Below, piece by piece: positions 57,194-64,000 of a DNA stretch of 64,000 bases (position 1 is the stretch's first letter; each line of letters begins with the position of its first letter). This stretch comes from Neoceratodus forsteri (lineage: Eukaryota; Chordata; Ceratodontiformes; Ceratodontidae), in assembly GCA_016271365.2 (NCBI GenBank), contig CM057452.1:1245733001-1245797000 (forward strand). Reading direction: 5' to 3'. Under the pieces are notes generated by a model. The model was not told the DNA's origin. It saw only the letters and a program-made list of their open reading frames with translations, and searched no databases. Position numbers and translations under genes: made by a program.

Positions 57194-57215
57194 TTACAAA
57201 ACATTTATTGATGAT
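56115..57215. repeat. tandem duplication of ~0.54 kb
   Basis: Landmarks occur twice, 542-550 bases apart: CCACCACTGCCTCCCA (56,162 and 56,708), AACATTGAGATGCCC (about 56,230 and 56,778), CAGGAGCCCTACCT (56,483 and 57,026), and CAGTAAGCTCC followed by GCTTACAAAACA and TTATTGATGAT (56,620 and 57,172). The last block runs into L1 coding sequence, and both copies have it, so the duplication arose after the insertion and took about 20 bases of L1 with it. Confidence 0.85.
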
Positions 57216-58544
57216 TTGGTTCCAATATTAAGTAAGGTTTGTAATTCTGCTCATCAGCTTGGGGTCTTACCTGACTCTTGGAGTGAGGCAATAATCATTG
57301 TTCTTCCAAAGCTAAGGAAGGACCTTATGAAATGCGGTAACTCCTGCCCTATTTCCCATTTAAATTATGATGTTAACATTTTTACAAAGGCTATAGAGCT
57401 TCAGTTACAGAGGGTTATACCGCTTCTCATTCATTCATTCAGATCAAACTGGCTTTATTCTAGGGCAGCATATGCAGGATAAAATTTATTGATTACAGAT
57501 TGTGCTTTCTGCTTCTCAATTACTCCCTACCAGAATTTCTAGGGCTGTTGTGTCGATTGATGCTGAAAAGCAATCGATCATCCTGGATTGGATGTTTCTT
57601 GAGGCCACCCTATTAAAATTTCAATTTGGAGGGAAGTTTTGTAATTGGATTCAGAGCTTGTATGATAAGTCCCAAGCCGGGTATGGATAAATGGTGTTTT
57701 ATCGCCCCCATTTACCATAGAGTGTGGTACTATGCAGGGATGCCCACTTCCCCTTGCCATTTTGCCCTTAGTTTAGTGCCCATGGCTGCCTTATTAATGC
57801 AGTCCAAGGCCTATCAAGGTATTTAGCTTAATGGGGAAATTGTCCACGTGTCTTTGTATGCGGATCACATCTTATTATATCTTTCTGACCCGATGCAGAC
57901 ATTGCCCATGGCATTAGAGTTGCCTCATTTGTTTGGCCAGATGTCGTGGTTTAAAATTAATAAATCTAAGGTGGAGGTTTTGCTTATGGGACCTCAGTCA
58001 GACTTGCTTCTCCACAATTTCTGTGGTTTAAAACAGGCTACTTCTGGGTTTCATTATCTTGGTATATGGATTCCCTGGGATTTTGCTAACCTGTTTCAGA
58101 TCAACTATTTTAAGCTCCTTATGGATGTTCAAGCTGATTGTAGGAGGTGGAGGGAACTGCCCCTTTCAGCGTGGTGATGGGCAGAGACTGTGCAAATGAA
58201 AATCCTTCCCAGATTTCTATTCCTTTTTTCATCTCTTCCATTACAGGTTTCCACTTCTTTTTGTAACAGGTTATGATGTACTTTGTCTAAATTGATATGG
58301 TGAGGGAAGAAACCTTGACTTCCATGGTCTGTTCTCACTGCCATGAAAACTGCAGGTGGAATGGGATTCCCTGATTTCTGAGTATATAACTGAGCAGCCA
58401 ATTACAATGTTTTTTTGCCTACATGTCTGGTACAGAAAGCCCTGGTAGGGTTCCTTTAGAACAGGGCACCCTGACTTCTGCCAGGATGGAAGATGTTGTT
58501 TTCATGGACAAATGTAATCTCCGGTCCTTGAGGATATCCAGCCC

Positions 58545-58833
58545 GGTATCTGTACATGATCCCAACACACAAACTCCCAATACCCAAACGTCTGACACCA
58601 AATCCCAATGGCCACAATCCTGACAGTATGCAGGATCTCCCGACAGCCACGTTCCCCTTGCTATGGCAACCCCAAGGTTTTTATATATATTTTATGAAGG
58701 GTGTGGGGGCAGACCCTCCCACAGGACAATATCAGGAATTGTGCTGCCTGCAGTCTGGATTGTGGCCATCGGGATTTTGCTGTTGGGCTTACAATCCTCA
58801 GGATTTTGCATGTCAGGATCTTGTACTAGAGCC
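58545..58833. mobile_element. 289-bp MITE with subterminal TCGGGAT/ATCCC repeats
   Basis: Terminal inverted repeats are GGTATCTGTACATGATCCCA (left) and GTCAGGATCTTGTACTAGAG (right). Left-half motifs of the ATCCC/ACAATCCTGAC type are mirrored by GATTGTGGCCATCGGGATTT and CAGGATTTTGCATGTCAGGA in the right half. The L1 frame resumes immediately after with SNFWVALIVEVWKEVF. No frame inside. Confidence 0.72.
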
Positions 58834-60250
58834 ATCTAATTTCTGGGTGGCACTAATAGTTGAGGTCTGGAAGGAGGTCTTTTCCACTTATAAATTGCAT
58901 GGGGGTCCCAGCAAATTAATGTTGATCCATACTTGTTTAGATTTTCAACCCCTTCAAATTGATTTAGGTTTTTGGAGATGTGAGGGATATGGGCTAACCA
59001 GATTTGAACCGTTTTTTGTTGGGGACATCCTTAAATCCTTTCCCTAATGTACTTGGGAATTTGGTTTACCCACCCCAGAATCTTTATCGTTACTCTCCAA
59101 GTTCATCATTATTTGCAGGACTGGCCCCAGTTAGGATGCTTTTCAGACAGTAGATATCATTTGAGGTCAGTGTTAGTCTCCATGTCTGCTTAGGTTCACT
59201 GCCCCCGACCCCCCAAAAAATGTCCACCATTTACAGTAAGCTCCACAGTTTGGAGCTGTATCAGTTAATTTGTGTTAAGAGTAAGTGGGAACATGAAAAA
59301 GGCTTACCTATTCAGGAATGGGAGTGGGTCACAGTATGGAAAGGGGTACACCGTACGACAGCCACCCCATCCTTGGAGGAATTTTGTTGGCAGATGGTAT
59401 TGGGATATTTTCCCATCCCAACAATTGCTAAACATTTTGGGCTTCATTCATCAGGTTTATGTTGGAGGAGTGGCATGAGAGGGACTTTTATTCACATTTT
59501 TCGGGATTGCCGTTTGGAATGGGAGTTTGGGGAATGGGTAGCTTTTACTGCATGTCAGATCTTGGGAATGTCATTACCCTGCCGTATTTAAGTCTGGATT
59601 TTGGGTATCCCCAATCCGGGTCTTTCAGAAAAAGGGAAAAAAAATACCTATTTTATATTTTGGTGGCAGCGGCAACCAAGGTTCTTATTCAGTTATGGCT
59701 AACTTCTTCGCTTCCTTCAATGGATTTATGGTTTAAGAATTGTTGTAGAATACAAATTATGGAGCAGATGATGGCCCAGTTAAGAGTACAATTAGAGTGG
59801 TTCAAAAGCTGCTGGCTCCCTTTTTTTTCCATTTTTTGGGTGAAAGCTTAGGGTCAGAATGTTCTTGATATCCTGGCTTTCACCTTGAGGGGCCCACCTT
59901 ATTTGAGGAACACCCTCTAAGTTATGGACTGAGTCACTTGGTTAAGGTCTTTGTAGTGTTTGATTCTTTGTCCCCTAAATTCAATATTAGCTGATTTATG
60001 TAGGCTTTGAGAATTTATCCTGTTCTGAATTGGGGTTTATTTTGAATGTTACCCCCATAGATATTGTGAGTTTTCCATTGTTTCATGTTGTAGTAGTATG
60101 TTATATATGATCTATTTTTTGTTCTTTTTTTCTTACTGCACACTGTGATTTTTGATGGTATTGTATGGTATAGTGTATATATTTGTGGATTGCATTGGTG
60201 TACTTTTGTTGTGAGTCTCAAAGTTGTGATAAACTCGAATTTAAACAAAA

Positions 60251-61204
60251 ATGTTTCTTAAAACTGTATTTTTCACATTTATTTTTACAACCAAACCATT
60301 TTATAATTGCAGTAGTGCAGTCCAAGGCATGTTTCTTGGGGATGATATCACTTCTTAGGTATTGGATGCACCCGTCCTGTGCCATTGTACTCAGTGACCC
60401 AAGGTGTGATGTTATCTCAGTGTGACACATGCCTTGTCACCCATTATTGTTTATATGTTTTTTCAATACTGTATTTGTCTGAGGCAGGACTTTCCAATCT
60501 GGCTGTAAACTGATGTAAACTGTGTACAAATTGTGACTCATCTTCCCCTCTTACATACTTTCCTCTGGTCTTATTTTACATTATTAAACCATAGAGAAAA
60601 AAACTAGTTTCTGATTGGACCACAGAGAGTCACATGGCAGACAAGGATTTAGAACTGTTGCATGATTCTAAAGAAAGAACCAGAAAATAATTCATTATAA
60701 CTAGGCAATAGTTCATTAAAACAAGACAATAGCTGTTTTTTTTTCAGTTATTGCCCATTTTTATCCTCATAACTCAGGCAAGGTTTAACAAAACTGATAT
60801 TGACCAGAATTGGGCTGCTATATAGTGTGAAAATCTAGACCCCCTCAGGATGCTTGGCTTTGGGCAATATAACTATTGCCAGGCAATAGTTCATCCCTTG
60901 GGCTCAATATTTTCCCACTTGTACCCTCACTTGAAGGAGATATGTGTATCCTATTTTGATGCAGACTGTTATGCACTAAAAGTTTTATGCAGGTGCTGGA
61001 AGCAAGTTTCTTTGGAGTCATAGTTTGGATGCATGCCTACTCATTCTGGATTTAAGGGGAAAATAACTAAGCACAGTACATCAAATCTAAAGTATGGTGT
61101 GTTTCAAACTGGAACATTATGCTCTTACTCAAAGAAGTAGGAGTATAGGGGAATATCTCAGAGAAGCTGGGGAATCTTAGCATAAAATAAAAAAAAAGGG
61201 GGAC
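60251..61204. other. unassigned spacer with a 14-bp direct repeat
   Basis: No gene. AGGCAATAGTTCAT occurs at 60,703-60,716 and 60,881-60,894, so the 164 bases between could be a small insertion with its target duplication. A weak inverted repeat, CAAGGCATGT (60,323) and ACATGCCTTG (60,427), is also present. Confidence 0.5.
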
Positions 61205-64000
61205 ATTTATTTATTTATTTATTGGAATTTGAAATATATACCTTTGAGACAGTGGCTCTTTTACAAAGGTTCCACATCAGTATACAAAGAATGGGATTAC
61301 AAATTGAGTAAGATTAGCAGGCAAGCAGCTAGAATACAAAATTCAATACAGGGTAAACATAATCTAAGAGTGTAGTGTAACATTTTACAAACACAACGCA
61401 CACCTTACAAAGAGCTACAGGTAGTGTAATTAACAGTTAGAACAACAATACAAAGCATACATATAAGGATGATGAGTCACAGCAAACAATATTTACATGA
61501 CTGTAATGCAGCCAGAAGGGCATTGTCAAAGGGAAAGGGGGAGTGGAAAATTGAGTTGCCACAGGCTAGGACTGGAGGATAAAGCAGGGTAAGCTAGGCA
61601 TGTGGGGGAGCTGAGGGGGAGAAGGTGAAAGGTAAGAGGGAGTAAAATTTGCAAGAAGGGGAGGAGAGGAGTAGCCAGCGGTGCCAGACAGAGTAGGAAA
61701 ATGGGAAGAGAGAGTGGGCATAGAGGGATAACTGGGAGGGAGGTAGAAAGAGAGGGAAGGGGTGGAAGGCAAGGTCTGGGGGACTTGTGCAACAGTGGGT
61801 GGGGTGAGCAGATAGAAAAGGGAGACGGTAAGGGAGGTAAAGGTGGGTAAGAGAGAATGGGTGGTGGACCAGGACTAGGGAGAGAGGCAGGTGTAAAGAG
61901 GAGGGTGGGAGGGAGGGGTGGGGGCTAGCTGAGGTGGGGATAGTAGAGAGGTGGGGAAAACCAGAGCGACTGACAAGGGAATTAAGAGAAACAGTCACAG
62001 GTGGCCCTGGACACAAGCGTTTGATGTGGCTTATGTTTGAATGAGCAGAGGTTGTCTAATTTGGTGAGTTTGCTGCCCAGGGAGTTAAACATCTGAGGGG
62101 CTCTACCTGTAAAACACCGCTGGCCTTGGGAGGTGTGACAGTGGGGGATAGATAGTGCATAGTTTTCAGAGTTTCTTGTGTTACGGGAGCAGTTGTCTGT
62201 GCTTAGGAGAGACTGAACCCCAGGGGGCATTAGTCCCATCAATGACTTTTTTACTACTAGGCACATTTGGTATGTAATCCTTCCCTGCAGTTGCAGCCAG
62301 TTTGACTGTACGTAGAGGTTGCAGGTATGCGTAAGGTGGAGAGCTCAAGTAAGGAGTCTGCAGGCCTTATTCAGCACTGTAACAATTCACCGTATTGCTG
62401 TAGCTGTGGCTGTTCCATAGATAACAAGCCCATAATCAATGATGGAGACAATAGAGCTGTGTATTGCTAGTTTAAGGGCATCAGGTGCCAGACAGTGTCT
62501 ATGTTTATAGAGAAGGCCAATATGGATATTTATGGATTTTGCAACCAAATCAATATGACTGGAGAAGGACAGCATAGGGTCTAGGGTCACACCAAGGTAT
62601 TTGTAAGTTTGCGTCTGGTCCAGGGTCACACACGAGCTATTTTTGATAGCTAACTGTTGGTGTTTATGCTTGCTATGTGTGCCATGGAATAGCATAGTCT
62701 TTGTTTTTTTTTGTAATTTAACACTAGGCTCTGTGAGATGAACCAGGCCTCAACTTGCGTGAAACTTTTCTGCAGTTGTTTCTACAAGAGGGAGGGCTCA
62801 GAATTCTTAGAGAAAATCACTGCATCATCAGCATACAGGATAATGTTTTCATCAGAGGTAGAAGGGAATTTGTTCAGGAAGATGCTGAAAAGAAGGGGTC
62901 CCAAAATTGAATCTTGGGGAACACTAGCCTGGACAGGTAGTTTGGAGGAGATGGTGTCACCAATTTTAACTTGTTGTGACCAGTTGGAGAGATAACTGTT
63001 GAACCATTTTAGAGTATCATGAGAAAGCCCTAAGTTGCCAAGTTGTTCCAGTAGTAATGGATGGTTAACTGTATCAAAGGCCTTTGAGAGGTCCATAAGG
63101 TTGGCATGGGCAAGTTGTCCTTGGTCTAGTGCTAGATGAATGCGACCCGTAAATTCAAGGCGGGCAGAGGTGGTGCAATGGCCTTTGTGAAAGCCATGTT
63201 ACTGTGGACATCGCAAGTTGTATTTCTCCAAGTACTCCACCATTTGGTCTGTGACAATTTTTCAAGTGCTTTGGATAAAGGGGGTAGGATGGAGATGGGC
63301 CTGTAGTTACCGTATATTGCCCTAGCCCCAGACTTGTGTATTGGGATCACCAGAGTGGACTTCCACTTGAGCAGGAACTGGGAGAGCATGATGGACCACT
63401 TTATAATCTTGGTAAGGGAGTGCAGGACATCGTCAAGGGTGAGGGCGATGAGCTTCAAGTCAAGTATGTCTCCACTTGATCTGGTTTTTCCAAGCACCTT
63501 GAGGAGGTATTTCTTCGTGTCCCTTTCAGTAACTACTTTGAAATAGAAATGTGGATGATTTGTACCCTGAGTCCATGATACTGGAAGGCCATGGTAAGGT
63601 TAGTGTCAAGGAAGTTAGAGGGAAGCACATGACTGAGGTCAGTGAATGCCAGATTGAAAATATTGGCAGTTGTGGTGGGGTCCAGGGTGTTTCTGCCATC
63701 AATTTTTAGCATATTAGGTGTTGCTTTGGACTCTTTTCCTATAACTTCCGAGAGGCTTTTCCAGAATTTCCTTCCATCTGACCAGGACTTTGATAGGGTG
63801 CTCTTGTAGTAGCTGGCTTTTTCAGAGTGAATAGCTCTGGTACAGGCATTCCTGGAGGCCCTGTATGCCTGAGTGTCTGCCTGGCTTCCAGAGGCTCTAG
63901 CTCAAGCCCATGAAAGGTCCCATGCTTTCAGTTGGTCTAGGAGTTTGCCTGTAATCAAGGGATTGTCAAGGCCTTTAATTTTGCATTTATTAAAGGGGGT
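61205..64000 (-). mobile_element. Rex1-like LINE, copy 2, continues past the right edge
   Basis: An ATTT tail at 61,207-61,223 is followed by the family block ACCTTTGAGACAGTGGCTCT and TTACAAAGGTTCCACATC, then about 750 bases of purine-rich 3' UTR. The RT C-terminus, palm, fingers and linker then run to the window end. It is longer than copy 1 and extends further 5'. Confidence 0.9.
61982..64000 (-). pseudogene. Rex1-like LINE reverse transcriptase, copy 2
   Basis: In minus order: linker ARASGSQADTQAYRASRNAC (63,840-63,900) and KSTLSKSWSDGRKFWKSLSE (63,730-63,810); fingers GKTRSSGDILDLKLIALTLD and LKWKSTLVIPIHKSGARAIY (63,300-63,497); motif A FMDLSKAFDTVNHPLLLEQL (63,060); motif B VPQDSILGPLLFSIFLNKFP (D where G is usual); catalytic box IILYADDAVIFSK, an intact YADD (62,810-62,840). 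Then KYLGVTLDPMLSFSSHIDLV (62,560), and the C-terminal TGRAPQMFNSLGSKLTKLDN (62,060). Frameshifts lie near 62,700, 63,130 and 63,240. Confidence 0.88.

Larger units (their letters stand above)
54515..59860 (+). pseudogene. L1 ORF2p, older broken copy
   Basis: In plus order: endonuclease end (DKEYKFYLSASD matching the TFYS/RIDY region, and DHALLS near 54,690); the linker YYEWGNKAGRILALQLQKQE (55,070-55,130); fingers as GKDGFITNFYK (55,410-55,440), interrupted, then FIDDLVPILSK and LPDSWSEAIIIVLPKLRKD (57,200-57,330). Motif A is VSIDAEKQSIILDW, with AFD lost. The catalytic box is SLYADHILLYL (YADH, one catalytic Asp lost; 57,850). The sequence then continues through HYLGIWIPWD, STYKLHGGPSKL (58,890), and a zinc-knuckle remnant CWRSGMRGTFIHIFRDC (59,460), where the second Cys is Ser. 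Multiple stops and frameshifts. Confidence 0.86.
54510..60250 (+). mobile_element. L1 retrotransposon, plus strand, 5'-truncated and interrupted
   Basis: Starts inside the ORF2 endonuclease near 54,510 and runs to a 3' end at about 60,250 (ATAAACTCGAATTTAAAC then A-rich), homologous to the end of the 5,428-11,632 L1. It is broken by a 1.75-kb insertion at 55,441-57,193 and a MITE at 58,545-58,833. It is a different, older L1 subfamily with many stops. Confidence 0.87.

Noticed and set aside
56608..57204. 198-codon minus frame
   Set aside because: It spans the second unit of the 0.54-kb tandem duplication on the opposite strand to the L1; its counterpart in unit 1 is not conserved as a frame.
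61526..62016. Pro/Ser/Leu-rich minus frames of 68-140 codons
   Set aside because: They are translations of the purine-rich (plus strand) 3' UTR of the LINE; low complexity, no domain.

Overview
The window looks like non-coding nuclear DNA from a large, repeat-dominated vertebrate genome. There are no bacterial operons or ribosome-binding sites, and I found no host exon series that I trust. Almost every recognisable protein signal belongs to a non-LTR retrotransposon: L1, CR1, L2 and a second CR1/Jockey-superfamily line that I call Rex1-like. There is also a MIR-like tRNA-derived SINE, many foldback (palindromic) non-autonomous elements, minisatellites and CA/TC/GATA microsatellites. The mixture of CR1, L2, L1 and CORE-SINE points to a non-mammalian vertebrate. 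The CR1 3' tail motif makes me lean towards an amphibian, possibly a caecilian. That is a lean from memory of repeat style, not a demonstrated assignment.

Layout, left half. 1-21,200 is an unusual TG/CA-rich, CpG-poor tract of about 12 kb of its own sequence. It was opened by two retrotransposon insertions. One is a Rex1-like LINE (4,465-5,427 plus 11,651-12,937, minus strand), which was itself split by a nearly full-length L1 (5,428-11,632, minus) flanked by a perfect 18-bp target-site duplication. The other is a short plus-strand LINE 3' tail (18,262-18,622). The right part of the tract carries an open reading frame with a complete THAP zinc-finger domain (19,024-19,431, minus) and a CpG-rich patch upstream of it, so the tract may be the remains of a large THAP-bearing DNA transposon. 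21,771-23,010 is an L2 fragment. 23,127-24,245 is a candidate foldback element holding two oppositely oriented minisatellite blocks. 24,246-29,734 is mostly unassigned degenerate repeat.

Layout, right half. CR1 fragments on the minus strand lie at 29,735-31,555, 43,248-46,140, 46,850-48,122 (an uninterrupted RT frame, probably the youngest), 49,380-50,420 (ORF1 with an SGNH-hydrolase domain) and 51,536-53,945 (split by a 1.2-kb insertion). Two arrays of roughly 290-bp dyad-symmetric units (33,676-34,780 and 48,123-49,258) are diverged relatives, and a MIR-like SINE sits inside one unit of the second. Compact palindromes occur at 33,301-33,632, 36,178-36,323, 38,507-38,634, 40,172-40,408 and 46,289-46,439. 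A plus-strand L1 (about 54,510-60,250) is broken by a 1.75-kb insertion containing a 0.54-kb tandem duplication, and by a 290-bp MITE. A second long Rex1-like LINE (61,205-64,000, minus) runs off the right edge.

The genes do not cooperate as a pathway. The window is a stratigraphy of insertions, with relative ages readable from nesting: the TG/CA tract first, then the Rex1-like LINE, then L1; and palindromic array B before its SINE. All coding remnants except the THAP frame and the 397-codon CR1 RT frame carry stops, frameshifts or truncations. No element here can be shown from this sequence to be active.
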